A stretch of DNA of 64,000 bases, from positions 310,001-374,000 of the forward strand of contig JAKIMF020000013.1 of NCBI GenBank assembly GCA_022605425.2, written 5' to 3'. Under the pieces are notes generated by a model that searched no databases, was not told the DNA's origin, and worked only from the letters and a program-made list of their open reading frames with translations. This stretch comes from Hamiltosporidium tvaerminnensis (Eukaryota; Microsporidia; Dubosqiidae). Both the position numbers and the translations under genes were made by a program. The first letter of the stretch is position 1. The number at the start of each line of letters is the position of its first letter. Of the stretch, positions 43,236 through 55,194 are shown one piece after another.

Positions 43236-46219
43236 TTTACTTGATATATCAAAAAATTAAATTTTGATGGATTTGAATTTATTATTGATTTTTTTGAACT
43301 TACAATTTAAGTTTATTTTTAAAAATTTTTTAAGTATTTTCATAAAAACTACCTAAATAAATACATATTTCAGTATTTCAATTCAAAAAACAAGTTAATC
43401 TGATAATTTTCAATTTTAGAATTGAATACAAATTAAATTCTTCTTTTTCACTCATAACTTAATTAAATAAATATAATTATCCAGTCATTTTTTTATGAAA
43501 TAAAATGCATACAATGATAAAAATAGAAGTTTGAAGTTTGATTGTATATATTATATTTTGTAATGAATACATTTTTTAATAAAAAAATACACCGCGAGAT
43601 TTAAAATTTTTTCAAGTATCTTAAAAACATAAAAATTGTTTATTACGGAAAATGAGTTCCCAGCAATTTTTATCCGTTTAGATAAATCGAATAATCAATA
43701 ATTACGTTGACTCTGTTTTTAAAATAGTCGAGGCAGTATTAATTTAAATTATTCCATATTTTTTTGCTCTTTAAATGTTTTTACTCATTCTTAAATGTTA
43801 TTAGATTCTCTCATTCTTCATATTTTTTCTAATACATAATAACAATGTCTTCGATATAATTATTTTTGACCTTGTGCTACAATAATTTACTTGAATTACA
43901 GATAATAAGGAATAAAGCAGGATTTTTTTAATTTATCATAATCTAGAAAAATGTAATATAATTTTACTTGCTCTATATGATTGAAAATTATACCCGCTTT
44001 ACCAAAATGATAGCAAGAAATGGAAAAATAATGTTATATTGTCATTTATTAACCAATACATTACTTTACGTACCAAAATAGTCATTAATAGACAGAAAAG
44101 AGGCACTTATGACACAAACATATGGAAAATAAAAGATTATCACGATAAAACCAGAAGAAAAGATCTCACAGATGGAAATTTAAAAAACGGAAGTAATATA
44201 TCTAAAAAATTTAATAGAATTAAAAAAGAAAGGATAACATATTTCATATTAGGACAAACCTAGCATCTAAACCTATTAAACGAAAGAAAATCTACTAAAA
44301 TCAAGATGAATCAAAATTAAAGCAAAAAGATTCCAAGCGAAAAAATCTAATCAGGAAAGACTCGTAAATCAATTTGAAAATATATATGATAAAGATAAAA
44401 TTCTGACTTCTAAGGCGTAGAAATTAAGAAGACATAATACGCGGAATATAACAACAAGAAGGCTGAAAATTCGAATAGCAGATAAAATATGCAAGAAAAC
44501 ACTAAAAATATACAACATAGATACATTTAAGAAAACTTTTACCGTTCTTCAATAAAATAAAAGACCACGTCATAATAATCTAACCGAATCTGCCGCAGTG
44601 GTTGACCAATTTTTTTGATAAAGAAAGAAATTATCTAAAATTTTAACTATATGCTGTACCCAAGGATCGATAGAACAACAAAAATTTAAATAAATGAAAT
44701 GTTTAAAAAAATTATATGAACAATGAAGGTGCATATTCTGATCAATATTTAAAAATCATGAGAATAGAAGATTCCTACTTTTTTTTATCAATTAATCCAC
44801 ACAAACAAATTCTGCGCCCATTGATCCCATTTATTTTGCTATTCATGTTGTGCCTTCTCTTTCAGGTAGCACACCATATGGAAAAGATAGTAGACAAAAA
44901 TCATCACTTTTTAAATTTATAAAGAATAATAGAGAATCAATGTTTTCATTAGGAATAATGAAAAAAATATCACGGGGTATAATAGAAAAGTATTTTGCGA
45001 GGCTTTTTTTATGAGGTATGCCGTCAAAAATTTGGCGAATAAATTACTTTCTATAGGATAATAAATTCAAACAGCAAATTTTACAATATAGCGGCCCATT
45101 CAAGGAGATTAATGTGGGTTTTATGAAAAGTAATTATGGAATTTGATGGAGAGACGATAAAAACTGGTATTGAGAAGAGTTACTCATACACCTTAGATTT
45201 TATGTGTGTTACATTCTAAGAATAAGCCCAATGTAATAAACTTGCCAAAAAACGAATCTTTATGTTTGAATCGTTTTTTTTAATGAAGAATCCGAACTGG
45301 CTTTACATTTTAACTTCATGGTTTAAAAGAACGAGCATAAGCTCGCTCAAAATTTTACTTTGCAACAATATATTTCACATTAATTAGAATTAGGTGATAT
45401 TTTCATCTACTATTCGAGTATCATAGATCTCTCAGGAATATATTGTGGTCGAGAATCATGAAACCTGATCCAATGATTTAAGCCAAGGTTTTTAAAGCTA
45501 TTTAGTTGATGATTAATATTGACTCTTATAAAAGGCTGAAAGGCTTATTACTCATTAGATTTTATACCACCGTACTGAAAATATTTTTGTAGATGTTTAG
45601 TACGAATACTTTTTAATCAAATGGCAATTGTTGTATGAAGATGATCAAAAAAATGGAAATAACTTAAAAATATATTTAATAAGCCCTAACAAATTTGTTA
45701 CCGGGTTTTATGTGAAGCGTTCTATCAAATATTTAATCACCTTCGTAAATTGTCTCGACGCTTTATCTCTGCTATCGCAACTACCTATTATGTGTTATTC
45801 GTCTTTTTTTTTTCAAATTTATTTTACTCTTGGTGCAGGACTATAACATATTTTTAAACCTGACAAAAATTTCAATTAATCTTTAGATCTTCCATATAGG
45901 TTCTATCATGGGATACAATGGGTCCAATCTCTAGATTTACTCTGTTATATAACACCCTCTTAGTTCATGCATCACATTGTTAATGAGTTTATATCCTGCA
46001 TATGTCTCTTGGCCTTTTTTCTAAAATCTAGTGGTATATATTTTTTACTATCCTCAAAATTTGGTCTCTATCAAAGTCTTTTTTTGATTCAAAAAACAGG
46101 TTTAATATTTAATGTAAATTTAATTTAATTAATTAAAAAACATTATTATCTTTTAAAAGAAGCCCGATTAAATATATTCTTAATTAAGAAATATATACAG
46201 AAAACGCTGTTTTTTATAT
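43236..46219. other. 3-kb spacer between the two kinases, with possible decayed RT remnants
   Basis: No intact gene. Short frames at 44039-44263 and 44716-44922 have no recognised domain. Around 45540-45690 a broken stretch reads like the end of an RT palm, with WQLLYEDDQK where LINEs have a YADD box. This is too degraded to be sure. The less AT-rich composition of 44.0-46.1 kb compared with 43.2-44.0 kb fits old mobile-element debris. Confidence 0.3.
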
Positions 46220-47650
46220 ATGGGCAGAAGTTTTGCATATTGTTTTGTGCAGGTTTTTATTTTTTATTATGTGAAAAATTTGTCGTGCTCGGATACGAAT
46301 TGTACCAATAACCTTTTAGAATCAATCGTTTCATCTAACCTAGGTCAAAAAAATACGTATCAATTCGTACAAAAAATAGGTGAAGGTAGCCACGGTGAGG
46401 TTTTTATGTACAAGAGTGCATATACTAACCAAAAAGTTGCTATTAAAGTACAAATAAAAACCTGTAGGTTGGATTCTCAAGAAATTCCTGTTTTAAAAAT
46501 AATGAATCATCCGAATATAGTAAAATATATTGATTCTTTGGTTATTGGTGAATATGAATGCATTATAATGGAATATGTTCCTTATACATTAATAAAATAC
46601 TTAAACAAAAATGAATTCAATTTTATGAATCTAAAAATAATTCTAAAACAAATATTAGATGCTATGAAATATTTAGAATATATACAAGTTATTCATATTG
46701 ATATTAAACCTAACAATATCTTACTTGATGAAAATTTAAATGTTAAACTTATAGACTTTGGTATATGTTGTACTATCCAGGACAAAAGTTTAAATTTTTC
46801 TATGGATTCTGATCTCGATACTGCCTTAAAAGAGTTTCCCCAAATAGCACCCGAAATTTTATCTGATGATTTTTTTGATAACAGTGCGGATATTTATAGT
46901 TTCGGTTATGTTTGCTCGTTTATTCAAGAAAGATTTATAAAAAATTTCGACTTTGCGGAAAAAAATGTGAGAAACTCAAATGTTTTATTCTCGAATTTGA
47001 TTGATATTTCATTTAAAAAGTCACCTGTCGAAAGATCCTCCATCCGTGCTCTTATTTTCCATCCGTTTTTTGATGAACTATATGAATTTTTAGAATGTTT
47101 TTGTAATTTTGATAATATAAAACTTAGCGCTGAAGCTATGAAAATCGAAATAAATGACGGGAAAATCTATATCAAGAAAGAAAATATTGAGTACACGCTC
47201 TATTGTTTGTGTCATGTCAAATCAAAAACATTATATAGCATTTTTAAATCAAAAAATGCTGAAGCACTAGATGTATCAACCAATCCTGATTATAAAACTG
47301 ATGATTCAAATACCAATAAATTTGCTGTCAAAAAAGAATCAAACATTTTACCAATACAATTCCTAAATAAAGAAGAACTTCTTATGATTAAATCCGTTTT
47401 CGAGTTAATAAAGAAAAATGCCAAGAAATTGCAAATAAATTCAAATCCATTAGATGAAAACCGAATAGACTCATATGAGGATCAAATAAAAAAAAGAGAA
47501 CATGAAATAGAATCAAGTAAAGATAAACTATTGGCACATGAAAATCAAACGGCACAGGATTTAAATCGAAACGAATCAAATAATATTTATTTTTGGAGGT
47601 TACGGCGTATCCTACGAAGAGTTTTGAATTTTTGTTCCGGATCTAATTAA
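46220..47650 (+). CDS. Putative secreted protein kinase 2
   Basis: A 476-residue paralogue of the gene at 41913, aligned without gaps over the first ~235 residues. It has a hydrophobic signal-like N-terminus (MGRSFAYCFVQVFIFYYV), then a complete kinase core: glycine loop GEGSHGEV (54-61), VAIK Lys76, Glu88, HIDIKPNNILL (Asp161), DFG (Asp179), APE (210-212), DIYSFG (224-229). All catalytic residues are present, so this copy is probably active. HID in place of HRD is unusual and shared by both. The C-terminal part (270-476) is longer than in kinase 1, with a charged coiled stretch (DQIKKREHEIESSKDK) and a basic end (RLRRILRRVLNF). The 3-kb gap and same orientation indicate a dispersed tandem duplication. 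Substrate unknown; possible host-directed kinase (inference). Confidence 0.86.
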   Translation: MGRSFAYCFVQVFIFYYVKNLSCSDTNCTNNLLESIVSSNLGQKNTYQFVQKIGEGSHGEVFMYKSAYTNQKVAIKVQIKTCRLDSQEIPVLKIMNHPNIVKYIDSLVIGEYECIIMEYVPYTLIKYLNKNEFNFMNLKIILKQILDAMKYLEYIQVIHIDIKPNNILLDENLNVKLIDFGICCTIQDKSLNFSMDSDLDTALKEFPQIAPEILSDDFFDNSADIYSFGYVCSFIQERFIKNFDFAEKNVRNSNVLFSNLIDISFKKSPVERSSIRALIFHPFFDELYEFLECFCNFDNIKLSAEAMKIEINDGKIYIKKENIEYTLYCLCHVKSKTLYSIFKSKNAEALDVSTNPDYKTDDSNTNKFAVKKESNILPIQFLNKEELLMIKSVFELIKKNAKKLQINSNPLDENRIDSYEDQIKKREHEIESSKDKLLAHENQTAQDLNRNESNNIYFWRLRRILRRVLNFCSGSN

Positions 47651-49368
47651 AGAAATAAAATTTTATTGTTTTCTACTTTTTAACTTATTCTATTCAATCC
47701 TTTCATTAAAGGATTATTTATTATTAAGATTTTTTTAAGAAAGATATATAATTGGTTAATGTTCTAATATCTTTGAAATGAAAGATTTAAATCAACCAAT
47801 CATTCAAACAAATAAAATAACCAATTAAATGAATATTCCTTAGCTTAAAATATATAGAATATTTCTAACCCGATAAATTCTTTCTTTAAAACAAATTTTT
47901 ATATAGACTCACCATTTTACTTCATGAATCAATTCAAAAATTAAGATTACCAATCCTTTTTTATTGTCTATTAATATCTAAATTATGACTGATAATTTTA
48001 TCGGAAATTATATTTTTTTTACAAAGTATATTTTTCGCTAAAATAAATAGAATACTTCTTTTTTTTCTAAAATATACCAATAATATTTAAGAAAATAGAA
48101 ATATGTTTGATTTGTCAATAGATATTTAGATATGCAAGAACATCCAATGAAAACCCGAAAAAAACGATCTAAAATTAATATTACCAAAATTTTCGAAATA
48201 TATTTCTTGTTGTATTTTTAGCTTATTTTTGTGTTGATATGACATAAATATTACATATTTGAAGAAAAAACCATTTTTATTTTCTTTTTGAAATACTATA
48301 TTTTCCGTGAATTTCTAATTATTTCATTAGAATTTGTATATTTAATAAAAATTAAAAGTTTGAAAGAATTTAAGCAAAATTAATGTGTTTATTTGAGGTC
48401 GTAAAATGGTCGTTAAAAAGATATTTATAATTTATTTTTGAGAAGATTCTTGGGTATTACACCAAAAAAGAGGAGGTAAATTAAAACAGTTCTCTTCTTT
48501 CTATAAACAAAACACAATAAAGTAAATATTTGGTTGAAAGTTTAGTTTTGAACATTAAAATTCTTTTTTATTATTTAATGAGTTAATATTTTACATAAAG
48601 TAACATGTATTCTATAGATAAGAGAACCATGGATTATCATAGGATCTAATTGGGATATAAAAAATCGCGCATCACATATAAATATATTTTTTGTAGATTT
48701 AATTCTATTTTTAATTAAAAAAAACGTAATACCATGAGTAAAATTAACGTATAATAAAGATATTTTTAAATCCAACATTGGATGAAATTTCAATTACAAA
48801 AAGTATTAAAATAAAATATAATTTACACAGCTTCTTATGCTTAAAAAATACAACCGAATATCAAAAAATAGTGATAAAAATACAAAAATATTTTTTAACA
48901 TATCAAATGAGTTCCTTCATTCAAGTCGTATATACTTAATACAAGATTTTTCGCTTCAAAAAGTTGTAAAAACACATCATTATTATAAATATATGAATAA
49001 CCAATGTATTTGTTAATTTCCTGTTGTAAAAAAATATTTTAATGTTATATTTATTTAATATCTAACTTTTTATTAAAACGCTTTTTTTGAAATTCAAATC
49101 AGACTTAATCCAAAAAAATTCGATTAAACACAACCAATCATTTTTGTTTTCATCTCCTAATTGAAAAAATTCAACAAAGGAGTATATTGGTTACTATAAA
49201 TGGAAAATCAAAAATTTTCAAAAAATTAACTAATAATTTTATTCATATAAAAATGTTTAAATCAGATTCAAAATTAAATGTCATCTATCTAAATATATGA
49301 TTTAATTAAACGATAATATTGGTTGCAATAAATTTAAAAACTATAAATAAATACCAAATTTGGTAAAT
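47651..49368. other. AT-rich spacer
   Basis: A 72-codon minus-strand frame at 48575-48793 has no recognised feature. Nothing else is seen. Confidence 0.42.
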
Positions 49369-50091
49369 ATGCCAGAAGAAAATAGCAATTGTAGTAAATG
49401 CTCAACCAGGATGTCTTTATTAGCTTCTATATTAAGCATTATAATAAGTTTGACTTTATTTAGTATAACGGATTTGTTTGGAGACTGTAGTGTCATTTGG
49501 TTGTGGTATTTTGTATTCCCCATTGGAATCCTACTCATCGCTCACGCAGTTTGTCTATTTATACGAGTAGAAAAAATTCACATTGTACATATATTTATTA
49601 CTATTTGTGTACTGATTCTTGCGATTCTATCTTTCTTCTTTAGAACTACAAAAGAAACCTTTTATTCCGAAACATCTCTCACTCTAGATGATCTTTCAAA
49701 CGATTTCAAGGGCTTTAAACAAGAATCTACCATTTATCTTATTGTGAGCGGTGAACCAGTCAGTGATACTGATACCAAAGCAACAATAAAAAAAGATGAA
49801 ATTAAAAAAGTGATTAAAAAGATGTACGAGGATTTGGTAAAAACTGGAAAAGAAAAAAATAACGTAATAATGCATCAAGCATTCGAAGATCCTTCAGTTA
49901 TCAAGAATAAAGGAGATGCAACATTGATATTAGACCTAATAAATTCTTTGAAATTTACAAGAATAAAAAAAGGCGGAATAATTTCGATCTGTGCGAATGG
50001 TGTGCCACAAATGATTAAAGATAAGAAACAAGGCCAAGATTATGATAAACTAAAGAATATTATTGAAGAAAAAATTAAAAAGAAAAAGTAG
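49369..50091 (+). CDS. Three-TM membrane protein of unknown function (240 aa)
   Basis: The start is the ATG at 49369 (MPEENSNCSKC); the in-frame TTG nine bases upstream is ignored. Three hydrophobic helices follow: about 17-36 (LLASILSIIISLTLFSITDL), 43-65 (WYFVFPIGILLIAHAVCLF) and 72-92 (HIFITICVLILAILSFFF). The remaining ~148 residues are soluble and end in a lysine-rich tail (IIEEKIKKKK). The soluble part has alternating strand/helix-like blocks (STIYLIVSG, GIISICANGV) but I recognise no family. It stands alone, with no close neighbours. Intact frame and good composition make it a convincing gene. A surface or organelle membrane protein is possible. Confidence 0.7.
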   Translation: MPEENSNCSKCSTRMSLLASILSIIISLTLFSITDLFGDCSVIWLWYFVFPIGILLIAHAVCLFIRVEKIHIVHIFITICVLILAILSFFFRTTKETFYSETSLTLDDLSNDFKGFKQESTIYLIVSGEPVSDTDTKATIKKDEIKKVIKKMYEDLVKTGKEKNNVIMHQAFEDPSVIKNKGDATLILDLINSLKFTRIKKGGIISICANGVPQMIKDKKQGQDYDKLKNIIEEKIKKKK

Positions 50092-50928
50092 AATTACGTA
50101 AAAGCTAGATATATATTATTGGTGGGTAAAAATAGGATGTTTTGACCAATAAAAAATAGCATTTGTAACAAATAATATTTTAATATTTTTACTTTTTTTT
50201 AAATACTCAATCATTCTTTAATATTCAATCATTTTTTAATATTCATGATTTATTTCGACACAATTGTCATTTATATTACAATTTTTGGAACGAATGCAGT
50301 AGATATATTAAAATTATACTTACTCGACTAAAAGTAAAATAATTAACATAATGAATATCATTCTTATATTTTGTAAAAATTTTAGGCAATAAAATTTAAA
50401 TTAATTAAGATCAGAATACGTTTATACTTTAACTCATACTTTTACCTTTACTTCTATAAAAAATCATATTTGAGTGGAAATATTAATTGAATAAAAAAAT
50501 AGAAAGTTCAAATGCTTTCATATAAGATATAAATTTCAATTTTTATAGGATTTCAAGTATAATTGATTCTTGTTCGGTTGGAATAAATAATAATTACAAA
50601 TGAAATTTTATAAAGAATCAAATAGAACAAAATAATTTTACCTGATATCCTACAAAACATCATATATAAATTGAAAATGTAGGCTTAAAAAAGCATTTAA
50701 ACTTTCTATTTTTTTTTAAAAAAATATATTTCTATTTTCATATAAGATATGAATTTCATGTCTACAAACAAATTTCTAAATAAAAAGAGGTATAATATTA
50801 CCCTCTAATCACTTATTTAAAATACTAAAAACAAAATTCCAAAATAACTTTTCTACATAAATTTACATTAAAAATAAAAAAAAAATAAAATACTTTCAGC
50901 ATAAATAAATATTTTAAGTTTCATTAAT
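50092..50928. other. AT-rich spacer
   Basis: No gene or RNA recognised. Confidence 0.45.
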
Positions 50929-51647
50929 AGCGGAGAAAGAATGACCACATAAAACCTTTCTGCTTAGTAATGAGTGTGTGAAACTAATGTTCTAAATCAT
51001 TTTTTGGATTTTTGGTGGGAATACAACCAAACTACATCTTCGGTTGTTCTATGTGAGTTGCTATGAGGAGAAGAGGTCTAAGAAATGAAGAAACTTTTTC
51101 TAAAAATTTATTTGTAGTTTTTTATGTAACTAGATTGCAGACCGCAGCTGAACATGTAGGTAATTGCTATGTAAAAACATGGAAACCTAGCCTTGCTCAC
51201 TCGGGTTAGAAGACTTAGCGCCTGGGAGATACAAAACAAAAAACCATTTAAAGCCAGGAAAGCTAAGTAGCAGGTTATACCTGTTGGTATGACATTGCAC
51301 TGTCTAGGTGGACCCCATTTAAATCTCTGAAAAATATCTTAGCTAGAAGTTTATTGGGTTAAGAAAGTGTAGAGTAAGTGGGAATGCTGCAAGTCTTGGG
51401 GGGGAGCACAGGAGGCTTCGGCCTTCGTTCACACTTCATGCAACGAACATTACCGAACTCCGGGCAACTGCCTCGCGAAGTAATTAGGTTCTACACATCT
51501 GATAGATGAAAAGCTTTGGGACGTAGGTATCGCAGGGGTTACTGATGAAATGTTAAAGAATAGTTATTTATGTTAAACCTAGAACTGCGTTAATGTCATG
51601 AAAACAAATATAACACTTGCCACTGTTTCAAAAAGAGATATGAGACT
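50929..51647 (+). repeat. Dispersed repeat family A, copy A4
   Basis: The copy closest to A1, full length, colinear and about 80% identical by eye. Shared blocks include agaggtctaagaaat, gacattgcactgtctaggtgg, agctagaagtttattgggtt, aggttctacaca and gttaaacctagaactgc. There is no ORF. Its GC content is clearly above the flanks. Confidence 0.78.
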
Positions 51648-52413
51648 TTTAAATTAAGTTTGATAATTTTTTTGAAAAAAATATTTACATGAATAAAAAT
51701 AAAAAGAGAATAAAAACAGGAAGAACGGAATAAAAATAGGAAAAGAATAAAAATAAGAAAAGAATAAAAACAAGAAGATAATATAATAGAAGATCTAATA
51801 AATGCAAATCGGTTGTCATAAAATCAACAACAAAGCAATATCTAGAAAAATAAAGAAATATCATTGAACAGATACCTCTTTAAGTGATGTATCCATATAG
51901 CTTTGAATTAAGGAAGTATTTATATTTTCTCATATTTTAAATTAAAAAAAAATCTAAGATTAAAATAAAATAAATTAAAAAACTATCAAGATTAAATTAA
52001 AATGCTAGCTAATTAATAAAATGCACAATAAAAAAAATGTAAAAGTAACAAAATAGAAAACTATATTTCGATAAAAAAAACAATATTTAGAAAAAAAAAC
52101 AATATTTAGAAAAAAAACAAAATCAAAGTAACAAAATAAATATCAAAATAAAAAACAAAATAAATATCAAAATAAAAAACAAAATCAAAAACAATATTTA
52201 AATAAAAAAGAATACAGAGAAAATAATTACCATTAAAATATAAAGGTATAAAACAATATCAAAATATCGAATAAAGAAATAATAAAACTATTACTATTAA
52301 AATATTTTATATGAAAATAATTTTAAAACAAAAAATTAAATTTATTTAAAATATTAAAAAAATTGAAAAATATAAGAAAAAAAGAAAAATAAAAAGCACT
52401 TCTTTTTAATCAC
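51648..52413. other. A-rich low-complexity spacer downstream of actin
   Basis: Plus strand strongly A-rich, with imperfect repeats of aagaataaaaa (51.70-51.79 kb) and acaaaataaatatcaaaa (52.12-52.20 kb). No gene is seen. Confidence 0.55.
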
Positions 52414-53547
52414 CTAAAAGCATTTTCGATGGACAATCGAGGGACCGTCTTCTTCATATTCAGCTTTGGTAATCCACATTTGTTGGAAGGTTGAAAGAGA
52501 GGCAAGAATTGAACCACCGATCCACACTGAATATTTTCTTTCGGGTGGTGAAATTACTTTCACTTTCATACTGGAGGGAGCAAACGAACCCATTTCTTTA
52601 GTAATTCTCTCGCACAAACCTGGATACATGGTTGTACCACCAGATAGAACAATATTACTGTAAAGTTCTCTTCTGATGTCCACATCACATTTCATTATGG
52701 AATTGTAACAAGTCTCATGAATTCCAGAACATTCAATTCCTGTCAAAGATGGTTTGAAAAGTGGTTCTGGTGCTCTAAATCTTTCACTGCCAATAACCAT
52801 GACTTGTCCATCAGGAAGTTCGAAATTCATATCTGCTCCTTTAGAAACAGCATATTCAGACATTTCCTTGTCAAAGTCTTGAGCAACGTAACAAACTTTT
52901 TCTTTTATGTCTCTGACAATTTCTTTTTCAGCTGTCGTAGTAAAGGTATATCCTCTCTCTGTTAAAATTCTTGTCAAATAATCTGTCAAATCTCTTCCAG
53001 CCAAATCAATACGTAGAACAGCATGGGGCATGGAATATCCTTCATAGATTGGAACGGTGTGAGTAACACCATCACCGGAATCAACGACTATTCCAGTTGT
53101 TCTTCCTGATGCGTATAAGGAAAGTACTGCTTGTATAGAAACATAGAAACAGGGACTGTTGAATGTCTCAAACATAATTTGAGTCATTTTTTCTCTGTTT
53201 GCCTTGGGATTAAGTGGTGCTTCAGTCATGAGAACTGGATGTTCTTCTGGTGCAACTCTCAACTCATTATAGAAAGTGTGGTGCCATATTTTTTCCATAT
53301 CATCCCAATTGTCGACTATTCCGTGTTCAATCGGGTATTTCAGTGTCAATACACCTCTTTTTGCCTGAGCTTCGTCGCCAACATACGAATCCTTTTGTCC
53401 CATTCCGACCATGACACCCTGGTGCTTAGGTCTACCAACTATGCTAGGAAAGACTGCTCTTGGTGCATCATCACCAGCAAACCCAGCCTTACACATACCA
53501 GATCCATTATCAACCACTAGTGCTGTTACTTCTTCTGTTGCGGTCAT
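52414..53547 (-). CDS. ACT1: Actin
   Basis: Actin polymerises into filaments for cytoskeletal and trafficking functions and is also a nuclear remodeller subunit. The protein has 377 residues. It has the ATP-binding phosphate loops [20 protein letters not shown] and [17 protein letters not shown], the adenosine motif [10 protein letters not shown], and the C-terminal IVHRKCF. The start is MTATEEV at 53547; a TTG six codons upstream is rejected because the gcccct motif (a CCC-type signal) lies between. No introns are seen. Conservation is high, with only microsporidian-like drift (for example [12 protein letters not shown] at the N-terminus). It is a single copy, with spacers of over 700 bases on both sides. 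Confidence 0.97.
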   Translation of the reverse strand: MTATEEVTALVVDNGSGMCKAGFAGDDAPRAVFPSIVGRPKHQGVMVGMGQKDSYVGDEAQAKRGVLTLKYPIEHGIVDNWDDMEKIWHHTFYNELRVAPEEHPVLMTEAPLNPKANREKMTQIMFETFNSPCFYVSIQAVLSLYASGRTTGIVVDSGDGVTHTVPIYEGYSMPHAVLRIDLAGRDLTDYLTRILTERGYTFTTTAEKEIVRDIKEKVCYVAQDFDKEMSEYAVSKGADMNFELPDGQVMVIGSERFRAPEPLFKPSLTGIECSGIHETCYNSIMKCDVDIRRELYSNIVLSGGTTMYPGLCERITKEMGSFAPSSMKVKVISPPERKYSVWIGGSILASLSTFQQMWITKAEYEEDGPSIVHRKCF

Positions 53548-53557
53548 TTTAGGGGCA
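53548..53557 (-). promoter_or_regulatory. CCC-type start-proximal signal of actin
   Basis: On the minus strand tgcccctaaa lies immediately before the ATG. The CCCC run is five to eight bases upstream, the position described for microsporidian start signals. Confidence 0.62.
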
Positions 53558-53720
53558 CAAAACAAAAAAAATTTAAGAAAGAAATTTTTTATAAAAAAAA
53601 GAAAAAAAAAATCAAATTTATTTTAAAAAAGACAAATAGAATATAAAATTTAATTTTTATAAAAAAAATAGAATTTTTAAACAAATAAGCAAATAAATTG
53701 TTTGTTAAATTATAGTTTTG

Positions 53721-53863
53721 TTAGAAAAAAGAATAAATTGTTTTTTAAAATTTGTTTTGAAAAGAAGTAATTTATGTATAAAAATTATATCTTTTTAGAA
53801 AAAAGAATAAATTGTTTTTTAAAATTTGTTTTGAAAAGAAGTAATTTATGTATAAAAATTATA
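53721..53863 (+). repeat. Direct duplication, 74-bp period, upstream of actin
   Basis: The string ttagaaaaaagaataaattg starts at 53721 and 53795, and each copy runs to aaaaattata. It is near-perfect and AT-only in character. Confidence 0.85.
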
Positions 53864-54135
53864 ATTTTGAAAGATAAAGTAATTTATTTATTTAAAATTT
53901 TGTATAAAAGTGACGTAATTTATTTATAAAAATTATAATTTAAACAAACGAATTACTTTATTTAAATTTTGTTTTGTTTATTTTATATTTGTCTAAATTT
54001 TTGTTTACTCAAACTATAAGAAAACAAATTATAAATTTATTTTAAAATTTTATTTTAAATAAAGAAGAAGTTGCTAATTTTTGTTTGTAACTCTATAATT
54101 TCAATAAATAAAGAATCAATGTTTTAAAGAAAAGT

Positions 54136-54334
54136 ATTTCATGAATAAAGTAATTTTTTTTTATCAAATAGATCCAAATTCTTAATCAAATATGATGGAT
54201 ATATGTATTTAAAGACAGTAGTTTTTATATTTTTATTTCATGAATAAAGTAATTTTTTTTATCAAATAGATCCAAATTCTTAATCAAATATGATGGATAT
54301 ATGTATTTAAAGACAGTAGTTTTTATATTTTTAT
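54136..54334 (+). repeat. Direct duplication, 99-bp period
   Basis: Copies begin at tttcatgaataaagtaat (54137 and 54236) and contain tatgatggatatatgtattt. Almost identical. Confidence 0.88.
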
Positions 54335-54510
54335 TTTTGAAGATAATAAAAGAATTCTTGAAATTATTTTTAGTGCAAATATGTAAAAAAATATATTTTA
54401 ATGTTTTTTTCTGTAAAAATATGCAGAAATCAATGTAAATATTTTTTATGTCAAATGTATCTTTTTTTAGAAAATTGATTTGAAATATTAAGAGTGTTAA
54501 TTTACAAATA

Positions 54511-54703
54511 TTCTATAAATAAATAACTTGTATTTCACTATTAGAGACTTGAATGTATTACGAATCTTAAATCTATTTTATTCTCAATAAATAACTTGCA
54601 TTTGACTATTAGAAACTTGAATGTATTACGAATCTTAAATCTATTTTATTTTTAATAAATAACTTGCATTTGACTATAAGAGAAACTTGAATGTATTTAG
54701 AAT
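54511..54703 (+). repeat. Three-unit tandem array, 68-bp period
   Basis: The string aataaataacttg starts at 54518, 54586 and 54654, each followed by gacttgaatgtatt or aacttgaatgtatt. The last unit is partial. The rest of 53864-55194 is AT-rich with no gene. Confidence 0.85.
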
Positions 54704-55194
54704 ACCAATTAAAAGAATTTTGTTTAAAAAAAAATTAATTTTTCCAAAAATGTAATATTTTGGATTAAAAAAAAGATTCCAAAGAAATTAAAAAAGCTGA
54801 GAAAATATAATTTATATTTTATACATATTACTTCATTAAATATTATAATTATTTTGAATGGAATAACTAAACATATCTTAAATGATTTACAGTTCTATCG
54901 ATAAATTTGTTTAAAATTTTTTTTTGTAGAAATACTTTCATATTTTTTTAGCAGAAAAAGAAAATTTATATGTGTAAAAATTTAAATAAAGAAAATGACG
55001 TATATATTCTAGATTAATTCTTGTATGAAAAAGGTTAGATTCGACTAGAATATATTCTCAATCTGTAAAACGCAGTCAATAGGAAGTAAATAATTTTTTA
55101 ATGAATTTTTATAAAAGTCAGTAGAAGTTATTTAATATTTTGTAAAGAATATCTCGAAATAATTAAAAAAAGAAATTTATTTTTTAATAAAATT

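Noticed and set aside
45540-45700. LYEDDQK as the YADD box of a third reverse transcriptase
   Set aside because: The surrounding blocks expected for an RT palm are only vaguely visible and the frame is broken; chance cannot be excluded. It is mentioned in the spacer entry only.
52466-53626. Plus-strand frames opposite actin
   Set aside because: Antisense shadows of the highly conserved actin gene.
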